From Plantactinospora endophytica (GTDB lineage Bacteria; Actinomycetota; Actinomycetes; Mycobacteriales; Micromonosporaceae): a stretch of DNA of 34,082 nt. The stretch is taken from the NCBI RefSeq assembly GCF_016862915.1, contig NZ_BONW01000026.1, positions 1-34,082 on the forward strand, given 5' to 3'. The translations under genes were made by a program, and so were the position numbers. The notes under the pieces are model-generated. The model was given only the letters and a program-made list of their open reading frames with translations. It was not told where the DNA came from and did no database searches. This document shows, piece after piece, positions 16,069 to 23,615 of this stretch (positions are counted from its first letter, which is position 1; each line of letters begins with the position of its first letter).

Positions 16069-19002
16069 TCACAACAGGTTCAGCTCGCGGGCCCGGCGGA
16101 CGGCGTCCCGGCGCCGGGTGGCGTCGAGCTTGCGGTAGATGTTCCGGACGTGCGTCTTGACGGTGTTGACCGAGAGCGAGAGTTCCGCCGCGATCTCGAC
16201 GTTGGACAGGATGCTCTGTAGGTAGCGAAGCACGGTCAGCTCCCGCTCGGTCAACGGTTCGCCCAGCGGCGCGGCCGAACGGGTCACCGGCCCGACCGTC
16301 CCGTCGGCGGCGCCGAGCAGGTCGTCGACCATCGGCCAGAACGCCGTACCCGAGTCGAGGTGGGCGGCGAGCAGTTCCCGTACCGGCGGATCGGCCCGGG
16401 TGAACGGGTGCCGGAAGCCCTCGGGTTCCGCCATCCGCAGCACCCGTTCCAGGACCCGGGCGGCGCGGCGATGGTCCCCGGTCGACCGGGCGGCAGTGGC
16501 GTCGAGCAGGCCGGCCGCCAACCGGAGCGGCAGCGGACCGCCGGACCCGGCCGGCGTGTCCCAGTCCGGCAGCGTACGCAGGGCGGCCTGCGGGTCCCGT
16601 GCCCGCAGATGTGCCCGGGACAGTGCGACCGCCACCGGCTCGACCGGTGCGGCTCCACGCTCCAGCGCGGGGGTCAGCATCTCCCTGGCCAGCTCGACGT
16701 CGCCGTGTGCGATCCACAACTCCGCCTCGGCCGCCAGCAGCCAGTGCGCCAGCGGCTGCGCCTCCGCCCGGTCGCCGAGCCGTCGCCGGGCGCTCGCCAG
16801 GGCCTGGTGCGCGCCGGTCAGGTCGCCCCGGTCCCGCAGCAGTTGCGCCCGGAGTACGCCGACCAGCCCGTGCACCAGCGGTTCGTCGACGTACTCGGCG
16901 GCCTCGGCGGCGAGGGTCAGATTCGCCTCGGCATCCTCCTGCCGGTCCCGATGCAGCGCGACGAGCGTCTGCGCCAGCGCGGCGTGTACGCCGTCCGCCG
17001 GCCGGACCAGCCCGCCGAACGGTGCCGTACCCAGTGCCGTGCGGGCCGCCTCGTCGGCGCTGCCCAGCTCGCCCCGGATCGCCCGGGCCAGCGCCAACCG
17101 GCCCAGGCACAGCCGCCCGGCCCGGGGCAGCCCCGCCCGGAGCGCCTCGGCCAGCCCGTCGGCGATGTCCGGCTCGGCGACCGCCAACTCGCCCGACCCG
17201 AAGCGGATCATGCCCGGCACCATCCTGGCCACCGCCGCGGCCCGCAGGTCGAGTTCACCCCGCCCCGCGTCATCCTCGCCAGCCGGACCGGACGCCGTCG
17301 GATCCCGCCGGAGCAGGTCGCCGACGCCGACCAGGCTGGCGGCAGGTGCTTCCGGGCGGGGCAGGTTGGCGGCGTCGGCCGGACCGGAGGCGGTCGGGCC
17401 CAGGTGGAGCAGGTCGGCAACGGCGGCCGGACCGGAGGCGGTCGGGCCCGGGTGGAGCAGGTCGGCGACGGCGTCCCGTACCGCCGGTCCGGCGCCGTTC
17501 GACTGGGCCACGGCGAGCCGCAGGGCGGCGGCGAGCCGCCGGAACCGGTACCGGCGGGTGGGGTCGAGCAGTTCGGCGTGCTCGGCGGCCAGCGCCAGAT
17601 GTCCGGTAGCGGTGGCGGGGTCACCGCCGTCCAGCCGCTCGGTGGCGTAGGCCAGGCCGATCTCGGGATCCGCCCGAACTGCCTCGGCGGGCGGTGCCGG
17701 CGGCGCCGACCGCGCCGGACCGGGCTGGCCGTACGGAACGAGGTCCGGCCAGTGCCGCAGCAGCACGTCGGTCGCGTACGTCCAGTCGCGGGCGGCCAGC
17801 GCGTGCCGGAGTGACTCGGCCGGCAGGTCGTGCGCGGTGAACCAGGTGGCGGCCCGACGGTGCAGCTCGGTCACCTGCTCGGCGGGGCGCCGGCCCAGCT
17901 CGGACCGGAGCAGCTCACCGAGCATCGGATGGCACCGGTACGCCGCCGGCCGGCCACCGAGCGGAATCACGAACCCACCCAGACGGTCCAGTTCGGACAG
18001 TACCCGGGCCGCGCCGGACCGACCGGTCAACGCGTCGAGCAGGTCGGCGGAGAAGCCGGCGACCAGCGACGCCCGGCACAGCGCCTCGCGGGCGTCGGCG
18101 GAGAGCCCGGCGAGCAGTTCCTCGGTGAGGTAGTCGGTGACGTCCGGATGCTCCCCGGTGAACTCGTCGACGAACCGGGCCGGGTCGGGATGCCCCGGCA
18201 GGGCGAGCGCGGCGAACCGGAGACCGGCCGGCCAGCCCTCGGTGCGGCTCACCAGCCGGCGGGTCTGCTCGGGCGGCAGCGGCTCCCCGTACGCGGAGAA
18301 CAGGTCGGCCACCTCGTCGGGCCGGAACGCCAGGTCGGCGGCGCGGATCTCGGTCAGCTCGCCGCTGAGCCGCCAGCGGTGCAGGGCGAGCCCCGGGTCG
18401 GTACGACAGCCGATCACCAGCCGCAACCGGCCCGCCGTGTGCCGGAGCAGGAACTCCAGCCCGCTGGAGACCTCGGGGTCGTCGACCTGGTGCAGGTCGT
18501 CCAGGATCAGCGTCGCCGGCCCGGTACGCCGCGCCAACTGGTCGGCGAGGGTCTCCAGCCCGTACCCGGGATCCGGTTCGTCCCCGGCATCCGGTTCCTG
18601 CCCGTCCACCGCCGGACGCAGCGCGGCGTACAGATATGACCAGAGTCGCGCCCCGCCGTCACCCGGCTCCAGGGAGAGCCACGCCACCGGCCCCCGGTCC
18701 GGTCCCTTCGCGGTGCGGCCGGCCGTCGCGTTACGGGCCCGGCACCACGAACTCAGCAGCACCGTCTTGCCCCAGCCGGCCGAGGCCGAGACGAGGGTCA
18801 GCGGCCCGGCGGTGCCGAGGTCGAGCAGGTCGAACAGCCGGGACCGGGGCAGCAGTACCGCCCCGGCTCGCGGCGCGGCGGCCAGCTTCGCGGTGAGCAG
18901 CGGCGGCGCCGGACGCCCGTGGTCGGAGTCCGGGCCGGCGAGCCCCGAACCGGTACCCGGCACGACCGCCACGGCCAGTTCCTCGATCCGGTCCATCGAC
19001 AA
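16069..19002 (-). CDS. LAL-family (MalT-like) LuxR transcriptional regulator
   Basis: 977 residues. The N-terminal STAND ATPase has P-loop SASAGWGKT near residues 72-80 and Walker B LILDDLHQVDD near 165-175. A long helical, TPR-like middle follows, then a C-terminal LuxR helix-turn-helix (about 915-977: LTERELTVLRYL, SVNTVKTHVRNIYRKL). Such regulators are activated by ATP and an inducer. A DLLHPGPTASGPA-type repeat (about 510-575) interrupts the middle and looks like a recent expansion. The best Shine-Dalgarno (GGAGGAGGT) is spaced 6 nt from a TTG at 19002 and 12 nt from an ATG at 18996, so the TTG is preferred, giving only two extra residues. It is divergent from the SRPBCC-ADH pair, a natural target candidate. 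Confidence 0.9.
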   Translation of the reverse strand: MSMDRIEELAVAVVPGTGSGLAGPDSDHGRPAPPLLTAKLAAAPRAGAVLLPRSRLFDLLDLGTAGPLTLVSASAGWGKTVLLSSWCRARNATAGRTAKGPDRGPVAWLSLEPGDGGARLWSYLYAALRPAVDGQEPDAGDEPDPGYGLETLADQLARRTGPATLILDDLHQVDDPEVSSGLEFLLRHTAGRLRLVIGCRTDPGLALHRWRLSGELTEIRAADLAFRPDEVADLFSAYGEPLPPEQTRRLVSRTEGWPAGLRFAALALPGHPDPARFVDEFTGEHPDVTDYLTEELLAGLSADAREALCRASLVAGFSADLLDALTGRSGAARVLSELDRLGGFVIPLGGRPAAYRCHPMLGELLRSELGRRPAEQVTELHRRAATWFTAHDLPAESLRHALAARDWTYATDVLLRHWPDLVPYGQPGPARSAPPAPPAEAVRADPEIGLAYATERLDGGDPATATGHLALAAEHAELLDPTRRYRFRRLAAALRLAVAQSNGAGPAVRDAVADLLHPGPTASGPAAVADLLHLGPTASGPADAANLPRPEAPAASLVGVGDLLRRDPTASGPAGEDDAGRGELDLRAAAVARMVPGMIRFGSGELAVAEPDIADGLAEALRAGLPRAGRLCLGRLALARAIRGELGSADEAARTALGTAPFGGLVRPADGVHAALAQTLVALHRDRQEDAEANLTLAAEAAEYVDEPLVHGLVGVLRAQLLRDRGDLTGAHQALASARRRLGDRAEAQPLAHWLLAAEAELWIAHGDVELAREMLTPALERGAAPVEPVAVALSRAHLRARDPQAALRTLPDWDTPAGSGGPLPLRLAAGLLDATAARSTGDHRRAARVLERVLRMAEPEGFRHPFTRADPPVRELLAAHLDSGTAFWPMVDDLLGAADGTVGPVTRSAAPLGEPLTERELTVLRYLQSILSNVEIAAELSLSVNTVKTHVRNIYRKLDATRRRDAVRRARELNLL
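17381..17476. repeat. 48-nt in-frame tandem repeat inside the LAL gene
   Basis: GGACCGGAGG...GGTGGAGCAGGTCGGC units begin at 17381 and 17429, and a more degenerate relative lies near 17285. They encode the 16-residue VADLLHxGPTASGPAx repeats. Confidence 0.8.
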
Positions 19003-19062
19003 CGCCCCACCTCCTCCGGCCCGTCACGGTCGACGGCCCGACGCGGATACCCGGACCGGCGC

Positions 19063-19095
19063 GGTTCACCCCTTGCGGACGAGCCGGGTTCACCC
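19063..19095. promoter_or_regulatory. Direct repeat GGTTCACCC, 24-bp period
   Basis: Copies at 19063-19071 and 19087-19095 lie between the divergent LAL and SRPBCC-like genes. On the LAL strand they read GGGTGAACC, loosely like MalT boxes. They are a candidate LAL site. Confidence 0.3.
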
Positions 19096-19178
19096 GGCAC
19101 CGCCGGACGATGACTGCCCAGGACCCGGCGGACCGACGACGGGCCGGGAAAGAACCCCGGGGCGTGGCGGGGAGGGCG

Positions 19179-19499
19179 ATGGACGTATCCGGCCGGACGG
19201 CCGACGGGCGGGCCGGCCCGCGGACGTACGCGGTGACGATCGACCGCCCACCGGCCGAGGTGGCACCGGACGGAAAGCTCCCCGAGCCGGTGGCCCGCCT
19301 CGGTCCCGGGGTGGCGGTGACGGTACGCCCGGCACCCGGCGGTCGCGGCACGGAACTGGTCGCCGTGCTGTGCGAGGACGAGCCCGGTCCGCTCGCCAGG
19401 CTGTCGGCGAGGCTCGTCGGCGAGGATCGCCGGGCGGCGGTACGCATCGCCCTGCGCCAGGCGAAGCAGGTCGCCGAGACCGGCGAGGTGCTCCGGTGA
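19179..19499 (+). CDS. Short SRPBCC-like protein linked to the alcohol dehydrogenase
   Basis: 106 residues. The C-terminal part, RPAPGGRGTEL followed by a Leu/Ala-rich helix and ALRQAKQVAETGEVL, matches the end of START-like SRPBCC (polyketide cyclase/coenzyme Q-binding) proteins. The N-terminus (TYAVTIDRPPAEV) matches the beginning of the fold. About 60-70 residues usually lying between these parts are absent. It is either a compact family member or an internally deleted one. The ATG at 19179 has a GGGGAGGG Shine-Dalgarno, close at about 4 nt; an ATG at 19110 has none. Its TGA overlaps the GTG of the dehydrogenase by 4 bp, so the two are coupled. Confidence 0.65.
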   Translation: MDVSGRTADGRAGPRTYAVTIDRPPAEVAPDGKLPEPVARLGPGVAVTVRPAPGGRGTELVAVLCEDEPGPLARLSARLVGEDRRAAVRIALRQAKQVAETGEVLR

Positions 19500-20656
19500 A
19501 GGCACTCTGTTGGCAGGGCCCGGACCGGGTCGCCGTGGAACGGGTACCGGATCCCCGGATCGTCAACGCGCAGGACGTCATCGTGCGGGTACGCCAGAGC
19601 ATGACGTGTGGCTCCGACCTGCACCTGATCAGTGGACGGTTCCCGGACATGCAGCCGGGCGACGTACTCGGGCACGAGTTCGTGGGCGAGGTGGTGGAGG
19701 TCGGTTCCGAGGTACGCCGGCACGCCGTCGGCGACCGGGTGGTGGTCTGCTCGGTCGTCGCCTGCGGGCGGTGCTGGTACTGCCGGCAGGGGCTTCCCTC
19801 CTGCTGCGACAACGGCAACACCAACCCGGAGATCGCCGAACTGGCCTGGTCGGCGGTACCGGCCGGCTGCTTCGGCCACTCGCATGCGCTGGGCGGCTTC
19901 GCCGGCAGTCACGCCGAGTACGTCCGCGTCCCGTACGCCGACCACGGCGCGTTCCGGGTGCCGGACGAACTGAGCGACGACCGCGCGGTCTTCGCCTCGG
20001 ACGCGGCACCGGCCGGCTGGCTCGGTGCCGAGTTGGGCGACGTGCGACCCGGTGACGTGGTCGCAATCTGGGGCTGCGGCGCGGTGGGTCAGTTGGCGGC
20101 CCGGGCGGCGGTACTGCGCGGTGCGGACCGGGTGATCTGCGTCGACCTCGTCGAGGACCGGCTCGCCCTGGCCGAACGCGAGATCGGGGTGGAGACACTG
20201 CACTGCGCGCGGGTGGACGCCGGTGCGGAACTGCGGGAGCGTACCGGGGGCCGGGGCGCGGACGTCTGCGTGGAGGCGGTCGGCATGGCGCCGCCTCGGG
20301 CCGGTACCCGGGGTGGGCGACTCCGGCACGGCGCGGACGAGCCCGGCGGCGTACGCGAGGCGGTGCACGCCTGCCGCAAGGGCGGAACCGTCGTCGTCCT
20401 CGGCGTCTTCGCCGGGTACGTCGACGGGTTTCCGCTCGGCGCGGTGCTGCACAAGGGGCTGACCGTCCGGGGCGCCCGGCAGCACGGCCAGCGGCACATC
20501 CCGGAGGTGCTGGACCGGATGCGGCGCGACGAGTTGCGTCCCGAATACCTGGCCACACACCGGTTTTCGCTTGACGACGGCCCACGCGGCTACGACCTGT
20601 TCCGAGATCGCACGGAGGGCTGCGTCCGGGTCGTCTTCACCCCGGACGGCCGCTGA
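19496..20656 (+). CDS. Zinc-dependent alcohol dehydrogenase (MDR superfamily)
   Basis: 386 residues, the usual length for formaldehyde-dehydrogenase-like medium-chain dehydrogenases. Catalytic zinc ligands are probably Cys38 (TCGSDLH), His60-Glu61 (GHEFVGEVVEVG) and Asp169. Structural zinc ligands are in CGRCWYCRQGLPSCC (Cys90, 93, 96 and 103 or 104). The NAD(P) Rossmann motif is GCGAVG at 193-198, and Asp in VICVDLV suggests NAD. It should oxidise an alcohol or aldehyde adduct; the substrate is unknown. The start is GTG 19496, coupled to the SRPBCC-like gene. Its stop lies within the first unit of a 21-bp tandem array. Confidence 0.92.
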   Translation: MKALCWQGPDRVAVERVPDPRIVNAQDVIVRVRQSMTCGSDLHLISGRFPDMQPGDVLGHEFVGEVVEVGSEVRRHAVGDRVVVCSVVACGRCWYCRQGLPSCCDNGNTNPEIAELAWSAVPAGCFGHSHALGGFAGSHAEYVRVPYADHGAFRVPDELSDDRAVFASDAAPAGWLGAELGDVRPGDVVAIWGCGAVGQLAARAAVLRGADRVICVDLVEDRLALAEREIGVETLHCARVDAGAELRERTGGRGADVCVEAVGMAPPRAGTRGGRLRHGADEPGGVREAVHACRKGGTVVVLGVFAGYVDGFPLGAVLHKGLTVRGARQHGQRHIPEVLDRMRRDELRPEYLATHRFSLDDGPRGYDLFRDRTEGCVRVVFTPDGR

Positions 20657-20727
20657 GCCGGCGTGGACGGCCGGTGAGCCAGCGCGGACGGCCGGTGAGC
20701 CAGCGCGGACGGCCGCTGGGCCAGCGC
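20644..20727. repeat. 21-bp tandem array (4 units) at the ADH 3' end
   Basis: Four units of GGACGGCCG(C/G)TGAGCC(A/G)GCG(C/T) occur in exact 21-bp register. The dehydrogenase stop TGA is in the first unit, and units 2 and 3 repeat an in-frame TGA. Confidence 0.92.
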
Positions 20728-20764
20728 GACGCGGGTCCGGCGAACTGGTCGCCGGACCCGCGTC
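20728..20764. terminator. Perfect 16-bp stem terminator
   Basis: The arms 20728-20743 and 20749-20764 are perfectly complementary around loop ACTGG. It begins immediately after the tandem array and lies between convergent ADH and protease genes. There is no T-tract. Confidence 0.8.
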
Positions 20765-20790
20765 GGGGTCGACGGTTGCGGAGCGACGCG

Positions 20791-21609
20791 TCAGGCGGGC
20801 AGGCCGCCGACCTGGGTGTTGATCCAGGACCGGATGGAGGACAGGTCGCCGTAGATGGACGGCCCGGTGGCGCAGGTCGGGTTGTTGTTACCGGCCCGAC
20901 TGGTCGCACCGATCAGGTTCCACCGGCCACCGACGCTGCGCACCTGCGGGCCGCCGGAGTCGCCGTAGCAGGCGCCCGCGTTGCCGTTCGTGTTGTTGGT
21001 GCAGATCTCGTACGTCCCGTTGATGCCGGAGCAGCGGCTGTCGGCCACGATCGACGTGTCCAGCTCGTTGGCGACGGTCGGCGCCGAACCGCAGCCCCGG
21101 ACCGGACAGGTCTGTCCCCAGCCGATGATCCGGGTCGCCGTACCGACCGCACCGGAGGTGGTCGGGATGACGGCCGGGGCGTGGCTCACCGAACTGGCGA
21201 GCTGGAAGAGCTTCACGTCGATGGACGGGTGGTTCACCGCGCGCAGCACGCTGACCACGGTGCCACCGCTGCTGCGGTTGATGCTGCCCACCCGTACCGA
21301 ACTGGGCGTGGGACAGTGCTTGGCGGTGACCACCCAGTTGGCCTTGATCAGCGAGGCCGAGCAGCCCGAGGTGTAGACCAGGAACGAGTAGTTCTCCGAC
21401 GCCGGCCGGCCGTTCACCACCATCGTGCCGACGCCGCCGTCGCCGTCGGTGGCCTCCGGTCCGGGTGCCTGGGACGCCGCCGGCACGTTCGCGTACCCGG
21501 CCGAGGGTGCGGCCGAGGCGACGGCCGGCAGGGACAGGCCGGCAGCGACCAGGGCGGCCACCAGACAGGTACGGCGGAGAAGCACCCGGGCCGGGTGTGG
21601 TCGGGACAT
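20791..21609 (-). CDS. Secreted S1-family (chymotrypsin-fold) serine protease
   Basis: 272 residues with a signal peptide (about 1-34) and a short propeptide. The triad candidates are His98 in VVTAKHC (a Lys replaces the usual Ala), Asp131 in SIDVKLFQL and Ser218 in CYGDSGGP. The residue at chymotrypsin position 189, six before the Ser, is Gly rather than Asp, so trypsin-like Lys/Arg specificity is not expected despite the trypsin-like fold. Six Cys pairs in typical places point to disulfides. It acts outside the cell. The ATG at 21609 has a TGGAGG Shine-Dalgarno. An AT-rich patch near 21670-21690 probably contains the promoter. Confidence 0.9.
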   Translation of the reverse strand: MSRPHPARVLLRRTCLVAALVAAGLSLPAVASAAPSAGYANVPAASQAPGPEATDGDGGVGTMVVNGRPASENYSFLVYTSGCSASLIKANWVVTAKHCPTPSSVRVGSINRSSGGTVVSVLRAVNHPSIDVKLFQLASSVSHAPAVIPTTSGAVGTATRIIGWGQTCPVRGCGSAPTVANELDTSIVADSRCSGINGTYEICTNNTNGNAGACYGDSGGPQVRSVGGRWNLIGATSRAGNNNPTCATGPSIYGDLSSIRSWINTQVGGLPA

Positions 21610-21733
21610 GACGGGCCTCCAGGGGTGTCGGAGTCGAGGTCAGGCAGCACACTAGCGCCAGATAGACAGCCGTAGATACATATCCCTTCTCCCCTACCAC
21701 CGCGCGATGCGACGGGCAGACCGGTGGCACGGG

Positions 21734-21793
21734 TTGACCCACGACCCGGTCGAGTTGACCCTCGACCTGGTCGAGGGGGCACAATCCCTGGTC
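21734..21793 (+). promoter_or_regulatory. MerR-type autoregulated promoter, duplicated operator
   Basis: TTGACC (21755-21760) and CACAAT (21780-21785) are separated by 19 bp, the abnormal spacer of MerR-regulated promoters. The spacer contains the perfect palindrome CCCTCGACC-T-GGTCGAGGG (21759-21777). A 21-bp segment at 21734-21754 is repeated at 21755-21775 with two mismatches, so operator and -35 are duplicated in tandem. The -10 ends 8 nt before the ATG and no Shine-Dalgarno is present, so the mRNA should be leaderless. Confidence 0.75.
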
Positions 21794-23047
21794 ATGGACG
21801 GGGGTGGCCGACTGCTCGGCATCGGCGAGATGGCCCGGGCCAGTGGCCTGAGCATCAGCGCGCTGCGTTTCTACGACGGTGCCGGCGTACTGGCGCCCGC
21901 CCTGGTGGACCCCGGAACCGGCTACCGCCGCTACGCCGAACGGCAGCTACCGGCCGCCCGCCTGCTGGCCGGCCTGCGCCGGATTGGTATGCCGCTCGCC
22001 GAGATCACCCGACTGCTGGAGCTGCGCGGATCGGACCCGGCCGCCGTGTCGCGGCTGCTGGACGCGCATCTGCGTCGACTGGAGGACGGGCTCGCCGACG
22101 CCCGCCGGGAGGTGGCCCGGCTCCGGGTGCTCTGCACCGCCACGCCGCCGACGGTCGGGCCGGAGGTCCGGCTGACCGTGGCCGGACGGGAACTGGCCGC
22201 AGCGGTCGACGCCGTCCGGTTCGCCGCCGGGGCGGATCCCGGGCTGCCGATGCTGGGCGGGATCTACTTCGAGATCGACCGGGGCGTGCTCCGACTGGTC
22301 GCCACCGACCGGTACCGGATGGCGGTGTCGGCGGTCGCCACCGACGGCTACCCGACGGTCCTGCCGGAGATCGCCACCGACGGACACTCGACCTTCGCGC
22401 CGGGAAGCGCCACCGACGGGTACCGGCGGGTGGTGTCGGCGGGCGACGACGACCGGATCGGCACCGGCACCGCGGCGGGCGACGACGCCGGTGCGACGGT
22501 CGGCGCCTCGGGGGTGACGGCACCGGTCGCGTTCGTTGACGCGGCCCGGGCGCTGCTGACCGGTGGCTGGCCGGCCACCCTCACCCTCGGGCCCGCCGCC
22601 ATCAGCCTCAGCGTGCGGGACCGGCGGGTCAGCGGCACCCCGACGGGGCACGACTTCCCGGACTACCGCCGGTTGCTCCGGACCGCCACCGACGGGCCGG
22701 ACCGCCGCCGGGTGACCGTCGACGTGGCCGGGCTACGCGAGCGGCTGGCCTGCGCCGAGACCCGGACGGTGGTACGCCCGGACGACGGCGCACGGTGTGC
22801 GGTAAGCGTCCTCGCGGTCGACGCCGCGAACCGGCTCACCGTCTCTCCCGCCGACGCGCCGGCCGAGCCGAGCGGTCCGGGTCCGGTGGTACGGGTCGGG
22901 GTGAACCGCGAGTTCCTACTCGACGCCCTGGACGCGGTCGGCCCGGGCCAACTGGTCCTCGAACTCGACGGACCGATCCGCCCACTGGCGGTACGCCGAC
23001 TCGACGACGACCGCGCGTTCTCGATCCTGATGCCGATCCAACTCTGA
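21794..23047 (+). CDS. MerR helix-turn-helix fused to beta sliding-clamp domains II-III
   Basis: 417 residues. The N-terminal 1-112 form a MerR winged helix (LGIGEMARASGLSISALRFYD, then GYRRY) with a dimerisation helix. Residues about 125-417 match domains II and III of DNA polymerase III beta (DnaN): LRLVATDRYRMAV at 166-178, FPDYRRLL at 288-295, VGVNREFLLDAL at 368-379 and the C-terminal ILMPIQL. Clamp domain I is absent, in effect replaced by the MerR part. A domain II loop (about 180-245) is expanded with three ATDG(Y/H) repeats. The peptide-binding cleft of clamps lies between domains II and III, and its recognisable residues (ATDxxR, MPxxL) are kept. It may be a DNA-binding regulator that recognises clamp-binding-motif proteins. 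The ATG at 21794 starts the HTH. Confidence 0.88.
   Translation: MDGGGRLLGIGEMARASGLSISALRFYDGAGVLAPALVDPGTGYRRYAERQLPAARLLAGLRRIGMPLAEITRLLELRGSDPAAVSRLLDAHLRRLEDGLADARREVARLRVLCTATPPTVGPEVRLTVAGRELAAAVDAVRFAAGADPGLPMLGGIYFEIDRGVLRLVATDRYRMAVSAVATDGYPTVLPEIATDGHSTFAPGSATDGYRRVVSAGDDDRIGTGTAAGDDAGATVGASGVTAPVAFVDAARALLTGGWPATLTLGPAAISLSVRDRRVSGTPTGHDFPDYRRLLRTATDGPDRRRVTVDVAGLRERLACAETRTVVRPDDGARCAVSVLAVDAANRLTVSPADAPAEPSGPGPVVRVGVNREFLLDALDAVGPGQLVLELDGPIRPLAVRRLDDDRAFSILMPIQL
22336..22430. repeat. In-frame repeat in the clamp-like domain II loop
   Basis: GCCACCGACGG recurs three times at about 48-bp spacing, giving ATDGY, ATDGH and ATDGY segments. They lie downstream of the true ATDRYRM motif and look like copies of it. 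Confidence 0.65.
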
Positions 23048-23080
23048 CGCCGAGCCGGGACTTCCGGGTGGCGGATCGAC

Positions 23081-23491
23081 TCAGGCGTCCTCGCCCAACT
23101 CGGTGAAGAGGGTCAGTTGCAGGTGACCGGGAGCCGCCAGCCGTGAGTTCAGCGAGTTCCACGGCGTACGGGTCGGCTCGGCGATCACCGTCGCGCCCGC
23201 GTCGGCGAGGGTCGCGGTGACCGCCGGGGCGTCGTCGACCTCGAACGCGACCCGGATGTGCCCGGCGACCCGACGGCCCACCTCGACCTCGTCGATGTAC
23301 TCGGCGTGCCCCGGATCGGTGATCTCCAGGGTGGCCAGCCCGGCCTCCAGGATGGTCACCCGACCGTCTGGTGAGGAGAACGCCGCCCGTTCCGGCAGGC
23401 CCAGCACGTCCCGATAGAACCGGAGTGCCTCGTCGTAGTCGTCGGCGGTGACCACCAGCCGGAGTTGTCGGACCGGGGACGGCTCAATCAT
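23081..23491 (-). CDS. VOC/glyoxalase-superfamily protein
   Basis: 136 residues comprising one vicinal-oxygen-chelate unit with two beta-alpha-beta-beta-beta modules (RLVVTADDYDEALRFYRDVLGL near 11-32; HIRVAFEVDDAPAVTATLADAGA near 78-100). Such proteins dimerise and bind a metal. Ligand candidates are limited, as the first strand lacks the usual His, so it may be a binding protein or resistance factor rather than a glyoxalase. The ATG at 23491 gives the typical family N-terminus. It is convergent with the MerR/clamp gene and divergent from the L,D-transpeptidase. Confidence 0.82.
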   Translation of the reverse strand: MIEPSPVRQLRLVVTADDYDEALRFYRDVLGLPERAAFSSPDGRVTILEAGLATLEITDPGHAEYIDEVEVGRRVAGHIRVAFEVDDAPAVTATLADAGATVIAEPTRTPWNSLNSRLAAPGHLQLTLFTELGEDA

Positions 23492-23603
23492 CGCCCCAGT
23501 CTGACACGCTACCGAGGCCCGAAGATCTCCCTACCTCGACAGTGGCGGAGATCGTGGAACACGCGGAGGCAGTGGATGACCGGTCGGGAGCAGGATGACC
23601 GCC

Positions 23604-23615
23604 TACAGTAGCTAG
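23604..23615 (+). promoter_or_regulatory. -10 element giving a probable leaderless mRNA
   Basis: TACAGT at 23604-23609 lies 6 nt before the ATG of the L,D-transpeptidase and no Shine-Dalgarno is present. Confidence 0.5.

Noticed and set aside
13664-16138. Long plus-strand frame through the GT-C-like and BON region
   Set aside because: It crosses two real genes on different strands and frames and has no recognisable domain.
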